Assembly: GCA_022844575.1 (NCBI GenBank)
Contig: JALHLL010000008.1
Coordinates: forward strand, 8,815 to 27,347
Direction of reading: 5' to 3'
Origin: a bacterium
GTDB taxonomy: Bacteria > Bacteroidota > Ignavibacteria > Kapaibacteriales > UBA961
DNA length: 18,533 nt
The position numbers and the translations under genes were made by a program. Below the pieces are notes generated by a model. It was not told the origin of the DNA and made no database searches. It was given only the letters and a program-made list of their open reading frames with translations. Below are positions 1 through 7,707 of the stretch, piece by piece. Within the stretch, counting starts at the first letter, position 1. Every line of letters starts with the position of its first letter.

Positions 1-667
1 CATCGGGTCTCTTAAAAAACATAAATAACATTGCTGGAGCCAAGAGAATTGTAGTGCCATGATTACCAAATCCTAAACCTACTGCCATTGCCCATATCAT
101 AAGAGCGCGAGTTCGTTCTTGTTCTTCTACGACCATAGCTCTTAGAAACAAACCTATAATCAGACCATACAGTACTAATTGCAATGAATAGACCTCATTA
201 CCACTCGATTGTTGCCAAATGATACTTGCAAATCCGTAAATCAATGCAATAATGGGCGCAATAACTGCCATAACACTCTCCGAAACGACTTCGGGTACTG
301 TATTCTTTTTTTTATTCTTAGTGTTTACTTGGGTTGAATATGCCAAACGCATTGTTAAAAGAGTACTCCAGTACATTAACCCGACAGAAAGTGCAGTACA
401 AAAAGCTGCAAATAGATTGAGCTTAAAAATAGGTGGAAAGGGCAATGGAAGCAATGTCCATAAATAGCCAAGTATCGTGTAAAGCGGATAGCCCGTCGGA
501 TGCGCCACACCGAGAGTGGTGCAAACGGCAGCTAATTCTCCGCTATCGGTAAAACCCACATCAGGTGAAAGTGTAAAGCAATAAACAACAAAACATAATA
601 CACTTATAATGCTTGCACGAACGACATGCGATGCGAATAATGACATTGTAATTCCAATTTTTTGCAT
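1..667 (-). CDS. DUF2723-family polytopic membrane protein (glycosyltransferase-like), 3' end outside window
   Basis: The N-terminal 222 residues of a gene that runs off the left edge. The translation has the hallmarks of the DUF2723/TMEM260 family: a first membrane segment (about 17-33) followed by a DSGE motif (41-44), AHPTGYPLY (55-63), a loop with EVYSL (158-162) after a second hydrophobic stretch, and GNHGTT (201-206) at the start of another membrane segment. Family members are inner-membrane proteins with a GT-C-like fold; the eukaryotic relative TMEM260 is a protein O-mannosyltransferase, so sugar transfer from a lipid carrier on the outer face is a reasonable but unproven role. I chose the ATG at 665-667; a second ATG at 644-646 is also possible, and neither has a clear Shine-Dalgarno. 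A lysine-rich loop (about 115-130) separates membrane segments. It lies downstream of the sigma/anti-sigma operon but behind its terminator, so it probably has its own promoter. Confidence 0.85.
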   Translation of the reverse strand, partial: MQKIGITMSLFASHVVRASIISVLCFVVYCFTLSPDVGFTDSGELAAVCTTLGVAHPTGYPLYTILGYLWTLLPLPFPPIFKLNLFAAFCTALSVGLMYWSTLLTMRLAYSTQVNTKNKKKNTVPEVVSESVMAVIAPIIALIYGFASIIWQQSSGNEVYSLQLVLYGLIIGLFLRAMVVEEQERTRALMIWAMAVGLGFGNHGTTILLAPAMLFMFFKRPD

Positions 668-896
668 TGATACAGAACACAAAAATAGAGAATTGTCATT
701 CGCTACGCTTTTGTATGCGATCTTCGCTTCATAATGTCCGACTATTCATATAATGGTAGATAATACGGTGGTATTACATCTAAACAATAAGAGACCGCAA
801 GAAATTTCTTGCGGTCTCTTATCTTAATTTGCTCACTTACTCACAATATATCCTGCAAGATATACTCGTCAGGATAATAAAATCAATATAAAGCTC
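668..896. other. Intergenic region between DUF2723 gene and anti-sigma gene
   Basis: A 229-bp gap between two leftward genes. It contains the palindromic terminator at 787-822 and, between this and 667, the sequence that must hold the promoter of the DUF2723 gene. I could not pick a convincing -35/-10 pair there. No ORF worth calling was seen. Confidence 0.6.
787..822 (-). terminator. Perfect 36-bp palindromic terminator of sigma/anti-sigma operon
   Basis: Two 18-nt arms with no spacer (787-804 and 805-822; core AGAGACCGCAAG with its exact complement) form a strong hairpin, with the few central A/T bases opening as the loop. It lies 75 bp past the stop of the anti-sigma gene on the minus strand. 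The T-tract is poor (TTGTTT after the stem on the minus strand), so efficiency is uncertain. Confidence 0.7.
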
Positions 897-1355
897 TCAA
901 ATTGATTCCGTTAACTCATCTATCGTGGTATTGACATCCGAAGAAGTCATGGAATCGAATAATAACACCGGATCATCAAAATCTTCAAGATCATCGAGAA
1001 CAATACGTACTTCATCATTAACCATGCCGTTAAATTCATCGGTTGTTAATGTGGCAGTTTCAACCGATTTCGATATCGCCTCTTGTGATACCACAGCATC
1101 GGTCTGCGGGCTATCCTTCATTACTATCCATATTACAAGACATAGTGAAGCAGCTAAAACCGGCGAAAAACCGATAAACCTTTTTTTGAATAATCTTTTT
1201 CTTTCCTTTTGTTCTTTCAGTCGTTCATTGACATTAACGGATACGTTTTTTATGGCTGAATCTAAGGAAATGTAATAATCATTCTTAGGCAGAACCTTAT
1301 ATAATGCTTCGTTCAACTTTTCTTCTTCGTCACTACTATGTATATTATTATCCAT
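897..1355 (-). CDS. Putative membrane-anchored anti-sigma factor
   Basis: A 152-aa protein with a charged N-terminal cytoplasmic part (1-60, ending in a K/R-rich stretch at about 48-60), one transmembrane helix (about 61-79, FIGFSPVLAAS then LCLVIWIVMK), and an acidic C-terminal part (about 81-152) predicted outside the membrane. By the positive-inside rule the N-terminus is cytoplasmic. The gene starts inside the end of the sigma-factor gene (ATG at 1353-1355, sigma stop at 1348-1350), so translation is probably coupled; a GGAGAGGAG Shine-Dalgarno lies just upstream within the sigma gene. The anti-sigma role is inferred from this position, topology and size. No zinc-binding HxxxCxxC anti-sigma motif is present and I recognise no named domain, so it belongs to an uncharacterised or poorly conserved class. 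A perfect palindrome downstream ends the operon. Confidence 0.75.
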   Translation of the reverse strand: MDNNIHSSDEEEKLNEALYKVLPKNDYYISLDSAIKNVSVNVNERLKEQKERKRLFKKRFIGFSPVLAASLCLVIWIVMKDSPQTDAVVSQEAISKSVETATLTTDEFNGMVNDEVRIVLDDLEDFDDPVLLFDSMTSSDVNTTIDELTESI

Positions 1356-1947
1356 AATATTTCTCCTCTCCGATACCGTAAGCCGGCAAAATCTTCATTA
1401 GTTTTTGGACTGCTTGAAAATAATTCGCCTTCAAACCTCCGACACTTGTGCCGAGAATTTGCGAAATTTCTTCATAACTCAAATCATCGAAATACCGTAA
1501 AGCAAATGTTTCTCTTTGTTTTTCAGGTAATTGCGCCAAAGCCAAATGTAAACGTTCGTAAAATTCGGTGTTTTCATGAAGTTGAGATGGCGATGGTGCT
1601 TCCGACACAAACTCAACCTCCTCCTCCCCATCACCCAAATCAAAAAAACTAAGAAATTTTCTTTTACGTGAAGCGTTTTTGCAGGCATTAACCGTTATAC
1701 GATACAACCATGTTTTTAAGGATGCCTCGCCCCGGAATGTTTCCAATGCTTTCATCGATTTGATAAAAACTTCCTGAGTTATATCCTGCGCATCTTCCGC
1801 ATTTTTTATATGTCGCATGGCAACCGAATAAACAAATCTCTGATATTTGCGAACAAAAAAAGTGACGGCACGCTCGGTGTCGCCACTTACATATTCACGG
1901 ATTATATCGTTATCCGATTCCAAAGTAAATGCTAATGTAGTTGCCAT
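1348..1947 (-). CDS. ECF-family RNA polymerase sigma factor (RpoE-like)
   Basis: A 199-aa extracytoplasmic-function sigma factor that directs RNA polymerase to a dedicated promoter set. Region 2 spans about 13-95: YVSGDTERAVTFFVRKYQRF, then the DAQDITQEVFIK signature (52-63) and FRGEASLKTWLYRITVN (71-87). An acidic linker (105-125) joins region 4 at about 138-186, with LPEKQRETFALRYFDDLSYEEI and a helix-turn-helix around ILGTSVGGLK (164-173). The frame is open further upstream to an ATG at 1984-1986, but the ATG at 1945-1947 follows AAGGGTAAGG and gives the usual family N-terminus, so I prefer it. It overlaps the putative anti-sigma gene by 8 nt and lies 65 bp after greA on the same strand. 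Such operons are usually autoregulated; no promoter was identified. Confidence 0.93.
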   Translation of the reverse strand: MATTLAFTLESDNDIIREYVSGDTERAVTFFVRKYQRFVYSVAMRHIKNAEDAQDITQEVFIKSMKALETFRGEASLKTWLYRITVNACKNASRKRKFLSFFDLGDGEEEVEFVSEAPSPSQLHENTEFYERLHLALAQLPEKQRETFALRYFDDLSYEEISQILGTSVGGLKANYFQAVQKLMKILPAYGIGEEKYYG

Positions 1948-2012
1948 ATCCTTACCCTTCATAAGATGATGCTTAGAGCATATCAACTTGCAAAAGGTTT
2001 AAGAATGCGGAA

Positions 2013-2492
2013 TCAAAATGATTTGCTTATCTCTAAAACTTCATACTTAATAACACCTGCAGGCACTTTTGTCTCGAATGTATCACCGTTTTTTTTGCCA
2101 AGAAGTGCCTTGCCGAGCGGCGATGTTACAGCAATCTTGTTCGTAGCAAAATCAGCTTCTTCGGCACTAACCAATGTGTACTCTATGTCTTTGTTCGTTT
2201 TATAGTTTCTCAACTTCACTTTCGAGAGGATATAAATTTTATCATCGGGGAAATCTTTCGGATCAATAACCTGAACTTTTGAAACCGTTTCCTCCAGTTT
2301 CGCAATTTTCATCTCAAGCAATTCCTGCTCATGTTTAGCCGCATCATAATCAGCATTTTCCGATAAGTCGCCATGAGAACGAGCATAGGCAATTTTTAAT
2401 GCCATCTCTTGCCGTCCTTTGATTTTCAGAAAACGTAATTCCTCTTCGATTTTTGTAAGACCTTCTTTGGTCATGTAGATAGGATTTGACAT
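2013..2492 (-). CDS. greA: Transcription elongation factor GreA
   Basis: A 159-aa protein of the normal GreA length. GreA binds in the RNA polymerase secondary channel and stimulates cleavage of the backtracked transcript, rescuing arrested complexes. The N-terminal coiled coil (about 1-75) carries the tip motif GDLSENADY (41-49) with the two acidic residues that position the catalytic metal (D42, E45), and A-AARSHG-type context before it. The C-terminal FKBP-like domain has SPLGKALLGKKNGD (124-137), typical of the family. GGAG lies 8 nt upstream of the chosen ATG. It is followed at 65 bp by the ECF sigma gene on the same strand, with no hairpin between, so the two may be co-transcribed. A bidirectional terminator lies 65 bp upstream of the start. 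Confidence 0.97.
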   Translation of the reverse strand: MSNPIYMTKEGLTKIEEELRFLKIKGRQEMALKIAYARSHGDLSENADYDAAKHEQELLEMKIAKLEETVSKVQVIDPKDFPDDKIYILSKVKLRNYKTNKDIEYTLVSAEEADFATNKIAVTSPLGKALLGKKNGDTFETKVPAGVIKYEVLEISKSF

Positions 2493-2511
2493 CCTTGTAC
2501 TCCAAATATTA

Positions 2512-2540
2512 ACAATACTATTGGATTGTAAAACTGTAAA
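2512..2540 (-). promoter_or_regulatory. Candidate promoter of greA
   Basis: On the minus strand, TTTACA (2535-2540) and TATTGT (2512-2517) are separated by 17 nt and lie about 20 nt before the greA start. The match to a sigma-70 consensus is 5 of 6 for -35 and 4 of 6 for -10. It sits immediately downstream of the terminator at 2557-2590, as expected if greA starts a new transcript. This is read from sequence only. Confidence 0.35.
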
Positions 2541-2556
2541 ACTCTTCAGACAATAA

Positions 2557-2590
2557 AAAAAACAAAGCCGTCACGGCGGCTTTGTTTTTT
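2557..2590. terminator. Bidirectional intrinsic terminator
   Basis: A 14-bp stem (2557-2570 with 2577-2590; GC core AAAGCCG/CGGCTTT) and a 6-nt loop, flanked by A-rich sequence on the left and T-rich sequence on the right, so both strands get a U-tract. No recognised gene ends here on either strand: greA starts to its left and the next gene rightwards starts at 3094. It may terminate a small leftward transcript from 2600-2830 (see findings), or insulate greA from upstream transcription. Confidence 0.8.
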
Positions 2591-3093
2591 ATTTTTGCTT
2601 AACTTCTTCTGCCCTATCGGACTCACTCTATGACGAAAACTATGTCAACCTTATTGGTCTCTAAATCTTCGGTACTTCGTTTATATACTAAACGCAATCA
2701 ATGGATGCCACTGATTGCGCACTAAACTTCCTTAACGAAGTGGTACAAATATACGGAAAAAACATACAATCCCTACTCCAAAGATAAAAATCATTATAAA
2801 GAAGACTGTTGATAATCGTTTTGTCAAAAATTACGAAGATCACTCTACAAAACCACTTTTGTGTAGGCATACATATCACTTGACGCAGTCGCATATATTT
2901 CTTTCACCCATGACCTTTTAAGCAAGTTCTGACAATGCAAAGTGTCGCTACAAAAATTGTTGACTTAATGAAACGCACAATCTTTGAAGCTTAGATATCG
3001 ATATATACATAAGCTCTGCTTTGCACAAACTTGGTTTCCTCACATCTCTATTTGCTATTTTTGCTGATTGTTTCTTAGTCTATCAAATTTATT
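2591..3093. other. Intergenic region with no convincing protein gene
   Basis: About 500 bp between the terminator and the lipoprotein gene. It contains a nested stem structure at 2674-2741 (separate entry). On the minus strand there are an isolated perfect TTGACA (2822-2827) and TATAAT (2793-2798), though 23 nt apart, and a 25-codon ORF (2688-2765) preceded by GGAG. The lipoprotein promoter should lie at the right end; I found no clear -35/-10 pair. Confidence 0.5.
2674..2741. other. Nested stem structure in intergenic DNA (candidate structured RNA)
   Basis: An outer 8-bp stem (ACTTCGTT 2674-2681 with AACGAAGT 2734-2741) encloses an inner 8-bp stem (CGCAATCA 2693-2700 with TGATTGCG 2712-2719). 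The inner hairpin is flanked by a direct repeat ACTAAAC (2687-2693 and 2721-2727). All pairs are perfect. It matches no RNA family I recognise. The strand is unknown; the minus strand is favoured because a terminator lies downstream on that side. Confidence 0.4.
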
Positions 3094-3597
3094 ATGTTTA
3101 TGTGCGTACGCGTTTTCATTCTTCTTAGCATTATTGTTTGGTGCAATGGTTGTTCATCTACCAAAGAGCTGAACGAACAATTACAAGCAAAGCAAGAAGA
3201 TATAAGCGATGTACGTATAACATTACAACGTACACCCTGCTTCGGAACATGCCCTGTCTATACCGTAACGGTTTCCGGTACGGGCGATGTTCAATTCATT
3301 GGTACACAATATGTCAATAAAGAAGGTGAGTTACGGAAGCAGATTCCTGTAGATTCCGTTCGTGTATTGGTAAACTTGTTTCGTAAAGCCGAATTTTTTA
3401 CGATGAAAGATGTCTATGAAAACAGAGCAATGTCCGATGCACCGACTGCAATCGTAACCTATGCTACCAAAGACAGAAAAAAAACCGTCAATCATTATTT
3501 GGGTGATATGGCTGCTCCTGAGGTATTGCGGACTCTTGAATCAAGAATTGACGGAATAGCGGCAATTCGAGAATGGATTGAAACACGGAACGATTAG
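3094..3597 (+). CDS. DUF6438-domain lipoprotein
   Basis: A 167-aa exported protein. Residues 1-19 form a signal peptide and end in a lipobox-like VWCNGC with the lipidated cysteine at C20, so it should be anchored to a membrane as a lipoprotein. The mature part has the DUF6438 signature: RTPCFGTCPVYTV (46-58) with two cysteines (C49, C53), then a beta-rich stretch with GTGDVQFIG, a helix with LFRKAEFF, and a DAPTAIVTY strand. The function of this family is unknown. No Shine-Dalgarno precedes the ATG at 3094; the ATG at 3100 is an alternative. It is the first gene of a long rightward run; the next gene starts 43 nt after its stop. Confidence 0.85.
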   Translation: MFMCVRVFILLSIIVWCNGCSSTKELNEQLQAKQEDISDVRITLQRTPCFGTCPVYTVTVSGTGDVQFIGTQYVNKEGELRKQIPVDSVRVLVNLFRKAEFFTMKDVYENRAMSDAPTAIVTYATKDRKKTVNHYLGDMAAPEVLRTLESRIDGIAAIREWIETRND

Positions 3598-3640
3598 TAA
3601 ACTACATCTAAGACTTTTTTTCATTTTATATATAACAATT

Positions 3641-5938
3641 ATGCAAGTGAAGCAATACATATTCGCATTTACGATATATATGCTCTTCGGTGTATATCTC
3701 TCATCGGCGCAGATACCCGGCAGAATAAGTGTTCAAGGTGTTGGAGTGAAGGATAATAAGCCGCTTAACGGATCTTTTCCTTGTACAATGCGTATATATG
3801 ATGCTCAAACCGGTGGTAATGCAGTCTTTCAAGAAAATAAGACCATCAATTTCGATAATGGATTGTTCCATGGGTATTTGGGTGAATTTTTACCAATATT
3901 CGGTTTAGCTTTCGACCGCCCTTATTGGTTAGGCATAGAATTGCAGGATGGAGAGTTGAGTCCGAGAATACAAATGACCACCGTACCTTATGCCTTTATG
4001 GCAGCAAATGTACCCGACAGTTCATTGTTAGCAAAAAAACTAAGTAAAAGGGGCGGAACCGTAGGACAAGCATTAGTTGCTACGAATAATAATGTGGAAT
4101 GGCAGAACATTGTTAATAAAATTACAGGTACATCGCATTTTATTCTTACTCCCCGTGAAGGTACCGGAGCTGTGCGCCTTTCATTGGCACTTGGTTCAAT
4201 ATCAGGCGAGTATATTATGGACCATAGCATTACACCGAACAAACTCGGTACTGTTGGAGCAGCACCGGGTGATGGCGATGTTTTAACTTTCGACGAAACA
4301 GGCGGCGGTCGGCTGGAATGGGCAAAACCTTCGGGTGGCTCGGGTGGATTCCGATTACCTTTTAATGCTAATTACGATAAACCCGGCGATGCTTTTTCCA
4401 TCAATCATCTTGGTAATGGCAGAGCTGCAAAGTTTTCTATTGCAACAGTAGCGAGCGATGTTCCTGCTCTCCATGCTGAAAGTAAGGGGATAGGTTCTGC
4501 TTTTTATGCTGAAGCCGGCGGTGCCGGACATGCCGGAGAGTTTAAGTCATTAGCAAATGCGGGTACCCGTTCAGTAATACGTTCCGAACATACGGCAAGC
4601 GGTCCGGCATTGGAAACTATTAACACTTTTGCTACAGGCAATGTAGTAACTATCCGTTCGAGTGTTGTTTCGACCGGGGATAGCGCAACTACATATTCAG
4701 GTACTGTACAAGCCAATAATCCGGGTACCTACTCCTCGGGTATGCGTGGCATCATTCGCTCTACGACGACTACAAAAGGGAGTGGTGTTTGGGGACAACA
4801 TGCAGGACGTGGTTCAGGAGTTCTCGGCTCGTCAGTAAAAGGTATAGGCGTTATGGGACGCAGTACCGATAGCATCGGTATAGTGGGTATTCATACTTCA
4901 TTTATCGGTAGAAATCCGGGTATAATGGGAGTAACAATCTCAAAAGAAGATTCCTCGGCAGCATTGATAGGTATTATTCGACAGGATTCGGCAGGTGTAA
5001 ATGCGAGTGGCATTATAGGTATCAATAATACGAAAACGAGTTCGGGTAATGGTATTTGGGGTCAGCATCTTGGTGAGGGTAATGCCGTATATGGTTCAAC
5101 AATACAGGGTACGGGTATCAGGGGAATCAGCTCTACCGCTATAGGTGTCGCAGGAACACATAGTGCCGCTACAGGCACAAGTGAAGGTATTCGTGGTGAG
5201 TCAAATTCGGTCTCCGCAAATGCTGTCGGAACATCGGGAACCATTAACTCGGTTGTACCGGGTACCGATGCAACAGGTGTGCGTGGAAAAAACTCCGGTA
5301 CAAATGGTAATGGTTCCGGTGTGTGGGGTTCCCATGAAGGAAGCGGTACAGGCGTACAAGGTACAGCCAATTCCGGAACGGGGGTTTATGGTCGCGCGGA
5401 AGGTTCTACTTCAACAAGTACGGGTGTTTTAGGAGAAACAACAAGCCCTAACGGAACATCTGTTAAAGGAGTAGCAAATGGGCGTAAAGCCATAGCCATA
5501 AGCGGCAATGTAGTCGGTGATAGTTCTATTGCAGTGCAGGGTATTGCCACAAGTACAACCGCAACATCGTATGCCGGTTATTTTGATGGTAAAGTCAATA
5601 TTAAAGGTAACTTAACACGTAGTTACGGTAATGGTACCGCAGGCGAAAGACAAGCAACCCCAATTTGTTATGGTACGGTAAATGCCAATGGATTAATAAT
5701 GAACGGTACACCTAACTTTGAAGCCGCTTGGAGTAATGCCGGATATTATACAATCACACTTACGGGAACAACGTATTCAAATGCAAATTATACAACAGTC
5801 GTTACCCCCATCGGCGGGCTTCCCGTTATCGCAACAGCAAATGAGTTTGTAGGGGGCATATTACAGATTCGTATATATAACCTAAGTGGCAATGCGGTAC
5901 AAAATTCTTTCAGTTTTATGATTTACAGACCACAATAA
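3641..5938 (+). CDS. Secreted glycine-rich repeat protein with tail-fibre-like architecture
   Basis: A 765-aa secreted protein. The ATG at 3641 gives a signal peptide (about 1-24, ending LSSA before QIPG); the frame is open further upstream but overlaps the preceding gene. Residues about 25-122 form a domain common in FCB-group and other exported proteins, with a GRISVQGVGV start and MTTVPYAFMA end. Two GQALV/GDVLTF segments with a W follow (about 139-225). From about 240 to 640 the protein is a chain of short G-x-G strands (GVLG, GIVG, GVYG). Within it a segment recurs about every 90 residues: GSGVWGQH near 376, GNGIWGQH near 468, GSGVWGSH near 557. After AGYFDGKVNIKGNL comes a C-terminal domain (about 667-765) ending in FSFMIYRP that looks like a beta-sandwich. 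I infer a trimeric fibre or beta-solenoid surface adhesin; no enzyme motif is present. Confidence 0.8.
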   Translation: MQVKQYIFAFTIYMLFGVYLSSAQIPGRISVQGVGVKDNKPLNGSFPCTMRIYDAQTGGNAVFQENKTINFDNGLFHGYLGEFLPIFGLAFDRPYWLGIELQDGELSPRIQMTTVPYAFMAANVPDSSLLAKKLSKRGGTVGQALVATNNNVEWQNIVNKITGTSHFILTPREGTGAVRLSLALGSISGEYIMDHSITPNKLGTVGAAPGDGDVLTFDETGGGRLEWAKPSGGSGGFRLPFNANYDKPGDAFSINHLGNGRAAKFSIATVASDVPALHAESKGIGSAFYAEAGGAGHAGEFKSLANAGTRSVIRSEHTASGPALETINTFATGNVVTIRSSVVSTGDSATTYSGTVQANNPGTYSSGMRGIIRSTTTTKGSGVWGQHAGRGSGVLGSSVKGIGVMGRSTDSIGIVGIHTSFIGRNPGIMGVTISKEDSSAALIGIIRQDSAGVNASGIIGINNTKTSSGNGIWGQHLGEGNAVYGSTIQGTGIRGISSTAIGVAGTHSAATGTSEGIRGESNSVSANAVGTSGTINSVVPGTDATGVRGKNSGTNGNGSGVWGSHEGSGTGVQGTANSGTGVYGRAEGSTSTSTGVLGETTSPNGTSVKGVANGRKAIAISGNVVGDSSIAVQGIATSTTATSYAGYFDGKVNIKGNLTRSYGNGTAGERQATPICYGTVNANGLIMNGTPNFEAAWSNAGYYTITLTGTTYSNANYTTVVTPIGGLPVIATANEFVGGILQIRIYNLSGNAVQNSFSFMIYRPQ

Positions 5939-5957
5939 TCTATAACGGAAATACCCT

Positions 5958-7697
5958 ATGGTAGCCGAACCGCAAATAATAAAAAACAGATCCAAAGACA
6001 TTGGAAAAAAAGTGTCTTCTCTGATTTCACGTATTGAGAAAAAAATTCATACGAATTTATTTATTGCACATTCGCTTTTGCAAAAATTACTTTCTATTGA
6101 TTTAAGCAACGTAGACTCGCAATTATTATCTAATGTTTATAGAACCGGTTCATTAGTGGAACTTTCCTTGGGGAATAATAGTCAAGCAAGAGAACATGCA
6201 ATAAAATCATTAGAATATGCAAAGCAATCAAACAATAAAAAATCAGTTATTCTGGCTGAAAATGCCTTAGGCAGAAGTTATTATTTGGAAGGTTATTATA
6301 GCGAAGCACTACGCTACTTTCAAAGTTCTATTTCCTTTATTCGCGAGACGAATGATATTCCGACTTTAGCTACAACATTAAATAATATCGGGGCTTGTTA
6401 CACGAATATGGGATTGTGGAGCAATTCCTTAGAAAATCATTTGGAAGCGCTTACCATTCGTAGAAATAGCGGAGATAAAGATAATACAGCTCAATCATTA
6501 ACCAATATTGGGCTTGTATATTATCAACTTAAGGAATATGAGAAATGTCTGGAATATCAGACGGATGCTGAAAAGATTTGTATAGATATAGGTAATATGC
6601 CACTTTATGCTGCCACTCTTGCCAATAAAGCGTTATCTCTTTTTAAATTAGAGAGATACGAGCAAGGTCATATCGAGCTCGAAAAGTCAATTGAAATAAA
6701 TAGAACAAGCGGTGATAAACATCGTTTGGCAATAGCTATTTTAAATAAAAGTTCTGCGTTTTATGAACTGAAACAATATGACAATGCCAAAGCTATTGCT
6801 CATGAAGCAATAGCTTTGGGTGAGGAAGTAGGAGATATTCACACTATTTCCGTTGGCTACCATACTCTGGGGAAAGTTGAGTTATCGCTTGGAAATTATA
6901 CTTTCTCCGAAGAATTATTATTAAAAGCATTAGATCTCTCAAAAAAATTGAACTTGATATTGGAGGAACGTTCCACACATCAAGTTCTTGCGGAATTATA
7001 CTCCAATACAGGTGAATGGAAAAAAGCGTATGACCACCTTAATACCTATTATGCTATAGAACAAACAAAGATTAAAGAGGAAGCCGATACAAAGTTCAAT
7101 CACTTTAAAGTTCTTCATGAAATCGAAAAAATAAAAACGGAAACATTTATAGAACAAGAAAAAAACTCTAAATTAACCGAACTACTCCAAGAACGTGACG
7201 ACGCGTTCCAATTATTGGAAAAACAGAATAGATTGCTTGAAGAATTGCATCGAGAGAAGAATGAGTTTATAGGCATTGCATCCCATGATCTCAAAAACCC
7301 TCTGGTTGGGTTAAGAAGTTATTGTCAAATGCTCATCTCCGAGTTTGAAAACCTGACACAATATGAATTAAGAGAAAGTTTGCACACAATTTTTTCAACA
7401 GCCGATAAAACATTCGCCATTGTAGCCAAATTATTGGATGTTAATCGTATCGAATCGGGTGAAATTGATATACTCTCTTCACCTGTTGATGTAGGCCATC
7501 TTGTAAAATCATTAGCAAGAATATATTCTGAACCCGCTATTTTGAAAGGTATAGCTTTAAAAACGGAATTTTACGGAAATAATAGTATAGCATGGTCTGA
7601 TGAAACTCTTACAGTTCAGATTCTTGATAATCTTATTTCCAATGCAATCAAATTCTCCCCTCCCGAATCAAAAGTAACCATACGGGTATTTTCTTAG
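5958..7697 (+). CDS. TPR-containing histidine kinase lacking the ATP-binding G boxes (truncated)
   Basis: A 579-aa cytoplasmic protein with no signal peptide or membrane segment. About eight tetratricopeptide repeats fill residues 60-375 (for example TLATTLNNIGACYTNMG and TAQSLTNIGLVYYQLKEYEK), then a coiled coil (about 385-435) and a HisKA domain with the phospho-acceptor motif IASHDLKNPLVG (H443). The HATPase domain begins and reaches the N box, DNLISNAIKFSPP (N562 the conserved Asn), but the reading frame ends 17 residues later. The G1 (DxGxG), F and G2 boxes, which would need some 60-80 more residues, are missing, and no frame of the next 100 bp encodes them. The protein could be phosphorylated by another kinase or act as a scaffold, but it should not bind ATP by itself. 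The next gene starts 10 nt after the stop, which suggests a deletion or replacement of the 3' end. No partner response regulator is in the window. Confidence 0.85.
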   Translation: MVAEPQIIKNRSKDIGKKVSSLISRIEKKIHTNLFIAHSLLQKLLSIDLSNVDSQLLSNVYRTGSLVELSLGNNSQAREHAIKSLEYAKQSNNKKSVILAENALGRSYYLEGYYSEALRYFQSSISFIRETNDIPTLATTLNNIGACYTNMGLWSNSLENHLEALTIRRNSGDKDNTAQSLTNIGLVYYQLKEYEKCLEYQTDAEKICIDIGNMPLYAATLANKALSLFKLERYEQGHIELEKSIEINRTSGDKHRLAIAILNKSSAFYELKQYDNAKAIAHEAIALGEEVGDIHTISVGYHTLGKVELSLGNYTFSEELLLKALDLSKKLNLILEERSTHQVLAELYSNTGEWKKAYDHLNTYYAIEQTKIKEEADTKFNHFKVLHEIEKIKTETFIEQEKNSKLTELLQERDDAFQLLEKQNRLLEELHREKNEFIGIASHDLKNPLVGLRSYCQMLISEFENLTQYELRESLHTIFSTADKTFAIVAKLLDVNRIESGEIDILSSPVDVGHLVKSLARIYSEPAILKGIALKTEFYGNNSIAWSDETLTVQILDNLISNAIKFSPPESKVTIRVFS

Positions 7698-7707
7698 TGC
7701 GTTCGCA

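Noticed and set aside
252..467. 71-codon rightward ORF near the left edge
   Set aside because: It lies antisense to the DUF2723 coding region, whose family motifs are unambiguous; its own translation is a low-complexity hydrophobic shadow.
925..1275. 116-codon rightward ORF opposite the anti-sigma gene
   Set aside because: Serine/threonine-rich translation is the antisense image of the acidic leftward protein; no start signal or domain.
2688..2894. 68-codon leftward ORF in the greA-lipoprotein gap
   Set aside because: No domain and no good start signal for the full length; only its last 25 codons have a GGAG upstream, mentioned as a weak possibility in a finding.
5062..5432. Long ORFs in other frames inside the repeat protein gene
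   Set aside because: Low-complexity P/V-rich or Q/V-rich translations produced by the repetitive GGT/ACA-rich sequence of the main gene.
4500..5600. CRISPR-like or tandem DNA repeats
   Set aside because: The periodicity is at protein level (G-x-G strands) with diverged DNA; no identical direct repeats with unique spacers.
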